Shown piece by piece: positions 1-9,130 of a stretch of 64,000 nt of DNA. Below the pieces are notes generated by a model. That model saw only the letters and a program-made list of their open reading frames with translations, ran no database searches and was not told the origin of the DNA. Within the stretch, counting starts at the first letter, position 1; each line of letters starts with the position of its first letter. This DNA comes from Candidatus Dechloromonas phosphorivorans. Its GTDB lineage: Bacteria; Pseudomonadota; Gammaproteobacteria; Burkholderiales; Rhodocyclaceae. A program made the position numbers and the translations under genes. The stretch lies in the NCBI GenBank assembly GCA_016709495.1, contig JADJMS010000012.1, forward strand, positions 1 to 64,000. Direction: 5' to 3'.

Positions 1-12
1 TGCGCTGGCGAG

Positions 13-1424
13 TCATTCATCGAAGCCTCTCCGCCTTATCGGTTTGGCAGTAGCAGCCAAATCCCGAGCTTTTCTCCGTGCCTCTTCAAGTTCAGCCTTG
101 GACTCTGCCGTCAGGTTTCGGAATCGGCTGAATTGGCCCTCGAAGAGCAGTCTGACTGTCCCTGTCTCGCCCATCCGTTGCTTGCCAATGATTACTTCCG
201 CAATGCCTTTTTCTGGCGTATCCGGCTTGTAGTATTCCTCGCGGTACATCATCAGAATCCGTCGGCGTCTTGTTCGATGGCGCCGGAGTCGCGTAGATCG
301 GACATCATCGGGCGCTTGTCCTGGCGCTCGTCGACCTTGCGGTTCAGCTGCGACAGGGCGATAACCGGACAGTTGAATTCCTTGGCTAGTGCCTTCAGGC
401 CACGACTGATACTGGAGACTTCCTGCTCCCGGTTCCCGTTTTTGGTGGATGCGCTATCGCCTCGGGCGAGCTGGATGTAATCGACCACGATCAACGACAG
501 CCCGTGCTTGCGCGATAACCGGCGTGCGCGGGAGCGCATCTGCATGACCGTCAGCGCGGGGGTATCATCAATGTGCAACGGTGCCTTGAAGAGTTTCCCC
601 ACCGCTGATGACAGGTGATCAAAGTCAATGTCCTTCCCGGATCTGATTGCGTTCATGGGAACGCTACCCAGACTGGCAATTGATCGCTCCGTGAGTTGGT
701 TTTTCCCCATTTCCATCGAAAAAACCAAGGCTGGCTTTCCTTCATTCACAGCAACATGTTCAGCAACATTGATTGCAAAAGCCGTCTTTCCCATCGATGG
801 CCGGCCTGCGACGATGACAAGATCACCACCCTGGAAGCCGCACGTCTTTTCATCAAGATCGATAAACCCCGTTGGAAGGCCGACAATCTGGCCGTCTCGG
901 TCAAATCTGTCTTGGATGTCTTCAACAACGCCAGGCAGGATCGAACCAACTGCCTCGGCATCCTCGTTCCACGACTGCGCCTTGCGCTCGGCAAGTGCGA
1001 AGACAATCGCCTGAGCCTCATCAATTCGTTGAGCCACCGGCATTGCCGTTTCTAGTTGTGCCAGATCGGAAATTTGAGCAGCGGCCACCTGTATGTCACG
1101 AAGGGTGCGCCTATCACTGACAGCCTCGGCATATCGCTTGATGTTGGCAGCGCTCGGCGTGTTCATTACCAATTCGCCGAGCTAGGCCCGGCCGGTTTTG
1201 TCCTCTGAAATGCCGGCTGACTTCAGCGATTCGGCAACCGTCACCACGTCAACCGGCTTGCGGTTGGCCAGCATCAGCGAGATGTGGCGGAATATCAGCT
1301 TGTGGTCTTCACGGTAAAAATCGGCCTCGGTGAGAAAATCGATCCGATCAAATGCGTTTGGGTCGATCAGCAAGCCCCCCAAGACTGATTGTTCCGATCC
1401 GATGTCGAATAGTTCGGCGCTCAT
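13..1424 (-). pseudogene. Phage-type replicative DNA helicase DnaB, broken
   Basis: Hexameric helicase that would unwind DNA at a replication fork. The N-terminal domain lies at 1182-1424. The RecA-like ATPase follows, with Walker A GRPSMGKTAFAI and the Walker B region LIVVDYIQLA. The C-terminal end is at 13-252. Reading is interrupted twice. A TAG replaces an expected Tyr codon at 1182-1184, in the same frame (GRA-stop-LGELVMNTPSAANIKRY). A one-base shift near 250 splits EQDAD from MMYREEYYKPD. Restoring both gives about 470 aa, normal for DnaB. Its start overlaps the stop of the upstream replication gene (ATGA). With an integrase nearby it is probably an element-borne copy, not the chromosomal one. 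Decay or sequencing error are both possible. Confidence 0.85.
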
Positions 1425-2236
1425 GCTGCCTCCCGGTGATATTTGTTCTCAAGGCACTTGGCAAAGCCAGATGGCGAAAACAGAAAGTCAATGTCAGCAA
1501 CGAACGGGGGTTTCCCTGGAGCTGCTTGCGCTCTACCGGTCAGAAACTTGGATTCAGCACAGACTGAAAAGAATTGGCGCCACGCCGATAACCCATCTTC
1601 GCGATTGCTATATCCGAAAGGCTTGCAGGAAAGCCGCGCGGCTTCCTTCCATCGGGAGCTGATTGCTTTGAAACGTGCGGCGTTGGGTATTTTGACCCGT
1701 GGATTAAGTGGCATCAGCTCGTGGTACAAGTTGATAAGCTCATCTGTTGGGCAGGCCGGCTGTGCTGCTACTTTTGCCAGCTTGCTGGCAACAACCGATG
1801 CGGCAGCATCGGAACCGGGCAAGAGGGAATCAGGAAGAGGGAATCAGGCGATCTTGGCGATGCCTCGGCACATCCTAGGCTGTGCTTTGTCACTACCTTG
1901 GTTGTGCATTGCTCTATCCCCGGTAATACGGAGTCCGTTTCCCGGACGTGCGGTGACTGGTGTTTGAGGAAATTGTTGATCTGAATAATCGCCTGTTCGC
2001 CAACCGTGTAGCGGAAATAAACCCTGCAACGGCAGCTGATCAAGCATGGCGTCAACGTCGGCATCACGGTCATATGGCAACGCCCGGCCAGCAATACGCT
2101 TTGGGCGATCCTCCAACCTGCCCTCACGGTCGGCCAGCATCCAAAGATAGATGAACAGCAGCCTGACAATGGGCGCAAGTTCGGCTAGATCCTCGTTCTC
2201 CATGATGCTGGGCTTGATGTTGCGTGATCTGGCCAT
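1421..2236 (-). pseudogene. Phage replication initiator/replisome organizer, frameshifted
   Basis: Three consecutive minus-strand frames read as one protein of about 271 aa. The N-terminus begins MARSRNIKPSIMENEDL and includes LADREGRLEDRPKRI. The middle part has IIQINNFLKHQSPHVRE. The C-terminus has WRQFFSVCAESKFLTGR and FVADIDFLFSPSGFAKCLE. These are characteristic of phage replication proteins encoded just before DnaB, as here (4-bp overlap). Frame changes occur around 2040-2060 and around 1800-1825, the second within a GGGAATCAGGAAGAGGGAATCAGG direct repeat. The two shifts cancel. The start is the ATG at 2236, just after a small upstream ORF. The role is inferred from sequence pattern and position. 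Confidence 0.6.
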
Positions 2237-2238
2237 GA

Positions 2239-2367
2239 TCAGCCCTTCAGCACTTCCAAAGCCGCAGCGCACCAGTAGAGGATGGCCACGCGGCGGAATT
2301 CACCTAATGTTCCGCGAATAGCTCTCGCAGCGCCGTGCATGCGCTGGTGTTGGGTTGGCGTTTTCAT
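2239..2367 (-). CDS. Small hypothetical protein (42 aa) of the phage-like element
   Basis: Short basic ORF beginning MKTPTQHQRMHGAARAIRG and ending EVLKG. It lies between the AlpA-like gene and the replication gene on the same strand. Its TGA stop is 2 nt before the downstream ATG, suggesting translational coupling. I do not recognise a family. The call rests on tight packing and strand agreement only. Confidence 0.4.
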   Translation of the reverse strand: MKTPTQHQRMHGAARAIRGTLGEFRRVAILYWCAAALEVLKG

Positions 2368-2376
2368 GGCGAACGC

Positions 2377-2604
2377 CTAAACCGTGGCGCCGTTTGCGCG
2401 GAATCGGCTATCTAGCCATGCCAATACATCGGCGCGGCGATACCGCACTTTACGGCCAATTTTCAAAAAGGGAAGGTTGTAGCGGCCAGTGCTGCGCCAA
2501 ACGCTGAGCGTTCCAGGAGATAAGCAAAGTAGCTCGGCTGTCGCCTGTTCATCAATTAAATCTGCACCCGCACGGATGAGATTTTCAAGATTTTGAGTGG
2601 TCAT
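2377..2604 (-). CDS. AlpA/excisionase-like helix-turn-helix protein
   Basis: A 75-aa protein with a MerR-like winged helix of the HTH_17/excisionase type. DEQATAELLCLSPGTLSVWRS is the helix-turn-helix and LPFLKIGRKVRYRRADVLAWL is the wing and last helix. Such proteins act as excision factors or regulators of integrases in prophages and integrative elements. It is on the same strand as the integrase at 3422-4784 and the replication genes, which fits a control role for this element. It looks intact. Confidence 0.8.
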   Translation of the reverse strand: MTTQNLENLIRAGADLIDEQATAELLCLSPGTLSVWRSTGRYNLPFLKIGRKVRYRRADVLAWLDSRFRANGATV

Positions 2605-2801
2605 ATTCGCCTCCGTTTGTCACCGCGTTACTACGTTGAGTTGCGGTATGGAAGGCGATTCTGGGTTAAAGAACTGACAAGTTTATCTGTCTGCTAGTTG
2701 AGTAGTTATTCAGCTAGCTGGGTAACTTTTACCCTATTTTGAAAATTCCCTGACCCATTTTTTGATAGTGTCAATATTGGTCACTTTTGGATATTTGATG
2801 A

Positions 2802-3425
2802 TCATCTTGTGTGCAAAGGCTGTTTTTGCACCGTGCACCGATTTGTTTGGCCATGCTTCCCATGCAGTTTTAACGGCCTCTCTGATTTCTGGAAATTGGT
2901 GTTTTTATCACGATTTTTCCCGCCAGTTGATCGTGGGGCTTTCGCTTTTTCCTTCATGACCTCATAAGTTTCACATTTTGCTTCTAAAACATCGGCTATA
3001 CGACCAATCTTCTGTTCGATCCCGTCAAATGAAGAAATCAATACGTCGCGGCGTCTATCCAATTGTTCCAACTCCCTAGACAGATTGAATCCTTCATTCA
3101 CGATGCTCAGGTTACGACTAAGCTTGTCGTATGCATCTTCATTGTAAGAAGACCATGACCATCCTTCAGCAGCATATCGAGCAAGTTCTTCGTAACTCAT
3201 ACCTCTCGACATGATTTCAGCGCATCTTGAATTTATGTCTGATACACCACCATCCCTGCCTTGTTGAACTTCGTCAGCCAATTGCTTTCTCTTCTCTGCA
3301 AGAATATCCATTTGCTGTTTAATTTCACTGCAACGCGCATTGATGCTGGCAACCTCTAATTCTGCTGCGCAATTCATACCTTCGATGTAGCGGTCAAGTT
3401 CCGCTTTAGTATTTTCGAAGTTCAT
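2802..3425 (-). CDS. Coiled-coil hypothetical protein of the phage-like element
   Basis: A 207-aa soluble protein without signal peptide. Residues 1-60 and 115-160 are rich in Glu, Lys and Leu with heptad character, suggesting two coiled-coil arms. Between them is an aromatic stretch, GWSWSSYNEDAYDKL. The last 45 residues are basic and polar. Its start overlaps the stop of the integrase gene by 4 bp, so the two are probably co-transcribed. No family recognised; the C-terminus could be altered by an indel, as several neighbouring genes are. Confidence 0.55.
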   Translation of the reverse strand: MNFENTKAELDRYIEGMNCAAELEVASINARCSEIKQQMDILAEKRKQLADEVQQGRDGGVSDINSRCAEIMSRGMSYEELARYAAEGWSWSSYNEDAYDKLSRNLSIVNEGFNLSRELEQLDRRRDVLISSFDGIEQKIGRIADVLEAKCETYEVMKEKAKAPRSTGGKNRDKNTNFQKSERPLKLHGKHGQTNRCTVQKQPLHTR

Positions 3426-4784
3426 ACGACCCCCTGCTTTTTGATATTGATTACCTCGCCCGTGGCCTTCATTCCGCCAGCTTCAAGCATTGCCGCCGTG
3501 GCTGTATTCACTGACTGGCGAACAGGGTCAAGATCAAGCCGGGCATAAATCGCGGTTGCCGATGGTGATTTGTGGTTCAAACTCTTGCCGATAATGACCA
3601 GGGATGCCCCGGTCTTGGCCTGCCAACTACCAAGCGTTCGCCTTAAATCATGGATTCGCAAATCAGGAAGTCGAATACCCGCAACGTCGATTTTTAATTG
3701 CTCTGCTGTTTTTCTGGCTCGGTTAAGCGCATTGCACACAGCTTCGTATCTACCACCTCGTTGCTCACCAGCCTTAGGCAACAAGATAGGCCATTCAAAC
3801 TCTCCACCGGCCAACTGAATTTTTTTTTGAATTTGATTAAGTTCATCGCGGTCGAGAATGCGCTTCCATCCAGATTTTGGTTCTGTCAGGTGGCCAGCTT
3901 TGCTTCTCCCAGGAAACACCCATACCTTGTCACACCCCTCTCTAGCACGGATGATCTGGATCGCCTCAGGGGATAGCGTTACATTCTGTGGCTCATCGTT
4001 TTTTGTCCGTCTGATGACCCAAACACCTTCATCAAGGCGTACATCCTGCCATCGCATCTCGACCATATTTCCACGCCTGGCGCCTGTTAGGAGAGAAACA
4101 AGCAGGTAGTCTCGCAAGGATTCGTTTTCCTCTGCTGGCGAACCGAAAAACCGTGGAAGCTCATTACCTTGAACGAATCGGTCACGCTTACCCTCTTTCC
4201 GACCTCTAATTCCAGTAACCGGATTTGAGTGCAGTAGCCCCACCTATGACTTTGCTGAACATTCCCGAAACGATATTTCGAATCTGACCAACGGTTCCCC
4301 CTGCATCACTACCAGCATCCATATCAGAAAGGACACGGGAAATTGTCTGACGATCAACCTCCGATAATTTTTTCTTGCCGATGGCAGAACGGGCGTGAGT
4401 GTCAAAGGCACGCTTTCGTTTCGCTCCGCTGCGCAATTTGGCCAAATGGCGTGGATTGAATTCATCATCGAAAAACTCAGCAACCGTGAGTTCTTTTCTG
4501 CGAGACCTACGAATGCTTGCTGGGTTCGAATCGGACGCAAATTCACCAAGAGCTTTCTCCGCATCTTCTCTTGCGCGCTCTACGGTCATATCAGGAAAGG
4601 TTCCAATCTTTAGCCAAACCATCTCCCCACCAACGCGCTTGATTACGTAAAACGAGCGCGAACCAGCCGCCGTAACCCTCAATGCCAGCTTAGGCACAAT
4701 CTCGTCGTAATACGACAACCGCCCTGACAACGGCTGAGCAATCCCAGCAACCCTTGATTTAGTGAACTTGAATCTTTCAGCCAT
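3422..4784 (-). pseudogene. P4-type tyrosine recombinase (integrase), frameshifted
   Basis: Site-specific recombinase that would integrate and excise the element. The first part (4206-4784, start MAERFKFTKSRVAG) carries the DUF4102-type arm-binding domain (PKLALRVTAAGSRSFYV) and the core-binding domain. The second (3422-4243) holds the catalytic domain: TGARRGNMVEMRW with the first Arg, then LRIHDLRRTLGSWQA (H-x-x-R) and the expected nucleophile in SATAIYARLD (Tyr). The frames separate by one base at GGTGGGG near 4245. Full length would be about 453 aa. An upstream in-frame start at 4871 exists, but the family begins near MAERF. The shift may be a homopolymer error. Confidence 0.8.
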
Positions 4785-4925
4785 CGAAACCTCATGGGCT
4801 AGCACTGGGCTAGCATTAACCGTAAAAATGGGATAAAACGATCTACCCCGGTTAATGTAAGTATGGCACAAAGTCCAATTAAATCAATGCTAGTTAATAT
4901 TGGTTATATCCCATACATAAAACAG

Positions 4926-4954
4926 GCCGGCTCCCACAAGGTGCCGGCTTTTTT
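4926..4954 (+). terminator. Orphan rho-independent terminator at the element boundary
   Basis: A six-base GC stem GCCGGC (4926-4931 and 4943-4948) followed by TTTTTT. No plus-strand gene lies upstream in this window: the integrase reads the other way. It may belong to the gene next to which the element integrated, so the element edge is probably close to 4870-4925. Confidence 0.7.
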
Positions 4955-4957
4955 CAT

Positions 4958-5497
4958 TTGGCAGCCGCCCTTTCTGGGATAATCAATGGCCATGTCGTTT
5001 GCCCGCAGTTTTCCCCCATCACCGCCCCCAATGCCGAAATCCTCATTCTCGGCAGCATGCCCGGGCAAGCCTCGCTAACAGCTCACCAGTACTACGCCCA
5101 TCCACGCAATGCCTTCTGGCCGATCATGGCCGAACTCATCGGGTTTGATTCGGCAGCACCTTACGCTGAGCAAGTTAAAGCGCTTCAGTCAGCCAAAATT
5201 GCCGTTTGGGATGTTCTATTGACCTGCACTCGGCCCGGCAGCCTGGATTCTGACATTGATCCCGACTCGCTGATCGCCAATGATCTGGCCGGCTTTCTGC
5301 GCCAGCATCCGGCGATCAAACGCGTATTTTTCAACGGTGCCAAGGCGGAATCCTGCTTTCACAAGCACATCGCTCCAAGCATTCCTGCTGACTTGTTTGT
5401 TTGCCAGCGACTTCCATCAACCAGCCCCGCCCATGCTTCTCTCTCCCTTGAGCAAAAGCTGACAGCCTGGCGCATCATTCTTACCGAAGGGCACTGA
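4958..5497 (+). CDS. DNA-deoxyinosine glycosylase (uracil-DNA glycosylase superfamily)
   Basis: About 179 aa, a base-excision repair glycosylase of the family acting on deoxyinosine/uracil. The diagnostic stretch is GSMPGQASL then YYAHPRNAFWPIM, and the C-terminal loop is LPSTSPAHA. The start is unclear. The open frame begins at a TTG (4958) with poor context, while ATGs at 4986 and 4992 lie in another frame. Adding one base in the TTTTCCCCC run near 5008-5016 would give the natural N-terminus MSFARSFPPITAPNAE, so an indel is likely. The downstream gene starts 7 nt after the stop. Confidence 0.8.
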   Translation: MAAALSGIINGHVVCPQFSPITAPNAEILILGSMPGQASLTAHQYYAHPRNAFWPIMAELIGFDSAAPYAEQVKALQSAKIAVWDVLLTCTRPGSLDSDIDPDSLIANDLAGFLRQHPAIKRVFFNGAKAESCFHKHIAPSIPADLFVCQRLPSTSPAHASLSLEQKLTAWRIILTEGH

Positions 5498-5503
5498 GGA
5501 ATC

Positions 5504-6277
5504 ATGGACTTCAGCAACTGGCACACCTACGACCATTACGGCTACGCGCTGGTCGCCATTTTCGGCACCTTTGCCGCCGTCGCTGCCATCCACTGGCTGA
5601 TGCAACGTTCGCCCTGGGCGGCCTGGGTACGCACGCTGAATGGCGTCGTACCGCCCTTCATTAATATTATTGGTGTGCTTTTCGGCCTGACCTTGGCCTT
5701 TCTCGCCAATGACACCTGGAATGCCCACGACCGGGCGATGAATGCGGTTTACAAGGAAGCTGACGCGTTGCGTAGTCTGGTTGTACTCGCCAGCCAGCTT
5801 GAGGAACCCCAACGCAGCCAGTTGCGCGAAGCGCTGACCGACTATGCCCATGCCAGTGTTGGCGAATGGCCACTACTCGCCCAGCGAAAGTCCAGCCCGG
5901 ATGTCAGCACCAAGGCGGATCACCTGCTCGTCATGCTGAGCAGCCCGCGCACCGCCAAAGCGGCCGGCGATAACGTACAAGCCCTGATGCTGCGCAAAGC
6001 AACCGACATGCGCGACGACCGGGATCAGCGCATCGGCCTCAGCCAGACCCACATCAACCCGTTGAAATGGCTGGGCATGGCCTTTCTTGGTCTACTGACC
6101 CTGCTTTCAGTGGCGGTCGTTCATGCCGAAAACCCGCGTGCCGCCTTTGTGGCGATCATGCTTTTTGCACTGGCCGCTGCACCAACGGCGGCCATCGTGC
6201 TGGTTCAGGGCAATCCGTTCCAGGAGCCGTCATCCGTATCGCCGGCACCGATTGCAGCGGCGATAATTGATCATTAA
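5504..6277 (+). CDS. DUF4239-type inner-membrane protein
   Basis: A 257-aa membrane protein. Hydrophobic segments lie at about 13-32, 49-70 (PFINIIGVLFGLTLAFLAND), 190-208 and 213-232. The second, followed by a cytosolic helical region with YKEADALRSL, is typical of DUF4239 (bestrophin-like) proteins, whose function is not established. It follows the glycosylase with a 6-nt gap, suggesting one transcript. Intact. Confidence 0.7.
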   Translation: MDFSNWHTYDHYGYALVAIFGTFAAVAAIHWLMQRSPWAAWVRTLNGVVPPFINIIGVLFGLTLAFLANDTWNAHDRAMNAVYKEADALRSLVVLASQLEEPQRSQLREALTDYAHASVGEWPLLAQRKSSPDVSTKADHLLVMLSSPRTAKAAGDNVQALMLRKATDMRDDRDQRIGLSQTHINPLKWLGMAFLGLLTLLSVAVVHAENPRAAFVAIMLFALAAAPTAAIVLVQGNPFQEPSSVSPAPIAAAIIDH

Positions 6278-6425
6278 ATCTGCCGTCGTGCCAAGATGGC
6301 CCGACAAGCAGCAAAGCGTATTGAGAATATTTGCCAGACTCTTTTCGGATGCGCTAAATTTTGCGAATTCGGGGCCGATAGAATTTGTTCCTGCATTTGA
6401 CTGCCAACAATAACAAAGGAATTTC

Positions 6426-8048
6426 ATGTTTAACAATCTCAGCATCAGCAAACGTTTAATCATTGGTTTTGGTGTCCTCATCGAGTTCCTGATCGCCACC
6501 TACCTACTGGCACTGCAACGCATGGCCAATATCATGGCTGACATGAATACTCTGGTCGACGAGCGGATGGTCAAGGTCAACGATGCCAATCAGGCAATGC
6601 AGGGCACCCTCGCCGCGGCCCGAGCACTGAGAGGGATGCTGCTCATGGATACCGCCGAGGAGCAGAAAAAATTCAAGGAAATTGTTGAACAGCACCGCAA
6701 AGATAATGTCGAGATTCTTGGCAAAATTGAGGCATCAATCCACTCAGACCAAGGCAAAGCCCTGATGGCCACGGTCAAGGAGCGTCGCGCCGCATTGCAG
6801 TCACTCTATCCGCGTTTGTACGAAGCTGCCGAGAAAAGCGTCACCGAGGCAAAGCCTATCCTGTTCAAGGAATACGCACCAGCCAATGATGCCTTCGTTG
6901 CTAGTCTGAAAGCTATGGTCGATTTTCAAGAAAATCAGATGCACAAAGCCGTTGAGCATGACCGAGCAGCTTACGCGACCGCTCGCTGGGTCAGCATTGC
7001 CTTGCTGACAACCGCCATTCTGATTTCAGTCGCCATGGCCTTGTGGATCATCAACTCGATTTCCGGTCCACTCAACACCATACGTGATGTCATCGGGCAC
7101 GTCTGTAAAAACAATGATTTCACGCGCACTGTTCCCGTTAGCGGCAACAACGAAGTGGGTCAGACTGCTGCTGCCTTTAACGAACTGCTGGGCACCATGC
7201 GGCAAACCCTGGGCTCGCTGAAACACTCAATCTCGAGCATTGACGATGCTTCGCAGCAACTTTCCAGCGGCGCCCAGCAATCGGCACAAGCCTCGGAAGA
7301 CTCGAGCGAATCGGCCTCCTCGATGGCTGCTTCGGTTGAACAGGTATCGGTCAGCATCAACCACGTAGCCAACAATGCCAACGATGCGCTGAATCTGGCG
7401 CGGCACTCCGGTGAGTTGTCCAACCAGGGCGGTATCGTTATCGGTCAGGCAGTGGACGAGATGAAAATCATCACGAGCGCGGTCAAAAACGTCGCCGAAC
7501 AAATCGACACGCTGGGTCAGCAATCGCCCCAGATTTCGAGCGTGGTACAGGTAATCAAGGATGTTGCCGACCAGACCAATCTGCTGGCGCTCAATGCCGC
7601 CATCGAAGCGGCGCGGGCCGGAGAACAAGGCCGCGGCTTTGCCGTGGTTGCCGACGAAGTCCGCAAGCTGGCCGAGCGTACGACAAAAGCCACCGGCGAA
7701 ATTGCCGGCATGATTGATGGCATTCAGCGCAGCGCCAAAGCGGCCGTCAGCTCAATGGAGAATGTGGTTATTCAGGCCGAATCAGGCATGTCACTGGCCG
7801 AGCAGGCGGGCCAGTCCATCGTCGGAATTCGTGATAGCGCCAACGAGGTTGTTCGCGTCGTCGGCGACATCACCGACGCCATTGCCGAACAAGGCTCGGC
7901 CAGCCAGTCAATTGCCCAGCAGGTTGAACGCGTCGCCCAAGCCGCCGAAGAAAACAACGTCGCGGCGCAAAGCACAGCAAGCGCAGCTGGAGAGCTGGGC
8001 CACCTGGCGCGGACAATGCGTGAGGACACCGCCCGTTTTGTGATTTGA
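6426..8048 (+). CDS. Methyl-accepting chemotaxis protein (4HB-type sensor)
   Basis: A 540-aa transmembrane chemoreceptor. TM1 is at about 11-31 and a roughly 155-residue periplasmic, mostly helical domain follows (four-helix-bundle type, with MNTLVDERMVKVNDANQ near its start). TM2 is at about 188-210, HAMP at about 211-265, then the cytoplasmic signalling domain. The conserved hairpin tip reads NLLALNAAIEAARAGEQGRG, followed by AVVADEVRKLAERT, at about 383-418. It couples to CheA/CheW. The ligand cannot be predicted. The RBS AAAGGA is 6 nt before the ATG. It is a single gene, converging with the LysR gene. Confidence 0.93.
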   Translation: MFNNLSISKRLIIGFGVLIEFLIATYLLALQRMANIMADMNTLVDERMVKVNDANQAMQGTLAAARALRGMLLMDTAEEQKKFKEIVEQHRKDNVEILGKIEASIHSDQGKALMATVKERRAALQSLYPRLYEAAEKSVTEAKPILFKEYAPANDAFVASLKAMVDFQENQMHKAVEHDRAAYATARWVSIALLTTAILISVAMALWIINSISGPLNTIRDVIGHVCKNNDFTRTVPVSGNNEVGQTAAAFNELLGTMRQTLGSLKHSISSIDDASQQLSSGAQQSAQASEDSSESASSMAASVEQVSVSINHVANNANDALNLARHSGELSNQGGIVIGQAVDEMKIITSAVKNVAEQIDTLGQQSPQISSVVQVIKDVADQTNLLALNAAIEAARAGEQGRGFAVVADEVRKLAERTTKATGEIAGMIDGIQRSAKAAVSSMENVVIQAESGMSLAEQAGQSIVGIRDSANEVVRVVGDITDAIAEQGSASQSIAQQVERVAQAAEENNVAAQSTASAAGELGHLARTMREDTARFVI

Positions 8049-8118
8049 CGAGAAGAATCGCGTGTCGCAGCACTATTTTGAACATGTTGCGGTCGACTGC
8101 TTTTTTCAGCTATTTTTT

Positions 8119-9021
8119 TTAGCGCAATTCCCAGTAGCTCGGGCGGCTGTAGGTTTCTTTCAGCAAATCAATAAACAGCCGCACCCGCAGCGGCAAATGT
8201 CGGCGCTGCGGAAAGACGGCATAGATGCCCATCGGTTGCGCCTGCCAGGCATCGAGCACGGAAGTCAGGCGCCCCTCCTTCAAGTCCTGACCAACTTCCC
8301 ATAGCGAACGCCAGGCCAGGCCACGCCCGGCCAGCGCCCATTCGTGCAGCACCGCGCCATCGTTGCATTCAAACGTGCCGCTGACTTTCAGGGTATCGAC
8401 TTCGCCACTTTCCGGATCGCGAAACACCCAGCCGCGCTGCTGCCCCAGTGAAAGGCAATTGTGCGCGGCCAAATCGGCCGGCTCGCGTGGAATACCGTGG
8501 GCAACAAGATAGGCGGGACTTGCCACCACCATGCGCCGCATCTCGCCCAAGCGAACGCTGACCAGGCTGGAATCAGTCAATTCACCGATGCGAATCGCAC
8601 AATCAATGTTTTCGTTGAGCAGGTCGACCAATCGGTCGCTCAAATCGAGGTTGACCGTCACCTCGCTGTTGGTGCGCATGAAGTCACCCACCAGCGGCGC
8701 GACATGCTGGCGACCAAAGCCGGACGGCGCCGAAACGCGCAACTGGCCACTGGCGCGCACGCCGCCCAACGACACCGCGGCTTCGGCCTTGGCAAACTCG
8801 TTCAACCCTTTCTGGCAATCTTCGAGGAAAGCCTGGCCCTCAAATGTAATCGTCAATTTACGCGTGGTGCGTAGCAGCAATTTAACCCCTAGCCTGGCTT
8901 CCAGTGCATCAAGGCGGCGACCGATGATGGCCGGTGTTACGCCTTCTGCACGAGCAGCCGCTGACAGGCTGCCGCGTGTCGCTGCCGAAACAAAGCCTTC
9001 GATCTGTTTGAGCCGGTCCAT
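8119..9021 (-). CDS. LysR-family transcriptional regulator, divergent from aceB
   Basis: A 300-aa regulator. The N-terminal winged helix-turn-helix (residues 1-60: LKQIEGFVSAATRGSLSAAA, then RRLDALEARLGVKLLLRTTR) is followed by a substrate-binding-like effector domain (about 90-290). It is transcribed divergently from malate synthase with a 109-bp shared intergenic region, the usual arrangement for a LysR activator of its neighbour. Control of aceB is therefore a reasonable inference but unproven. Confidence 0.92.
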   Translation of the reverse strand: MDRLKQIEGFVSAATRGSLSAAARAEGVTPAIIGRRLDALEARLGVKLLLRTTRKLTITFEGQAFLEDCQKGLNEFAKAEAAVSLGGVRASGQLRVSAPSGFGRQHVAPLVGDFMRTNSEVTVNLDLSDRLVDLLNENIDCAIRIGELTDSSLVSVRLGEMRRMVVASPAYLVAHGIPREPADLAAHNCLSLGQQRGWVFRDPESGEVDTLKVSGTFECNDGAVLHEWALAGRGLAWRSLWEVGQDLKEGRLTSVLDAWQAQPMGIYAVFPQRRHLPLRVRLFIDLLKETYSRPSYWELR

Positions 9022-9130
9022 TTGATACTTAAAGTAAAAGATGAAATGATTTTAACCGGGTTTTTATTGAATCGGAATCGCAATACAATTTGCGGCGTCG
9101 CATCAATTACCCTTTCCATCAGGAGCTTCC

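Noticed and set aside
4860..4930. A tRNA gene as the integration target beside the integrase
   Set aside because: No cloverleaf, T-loop GGTTCGA-type sequence or CCA-proximal stem could be read there on either strand.
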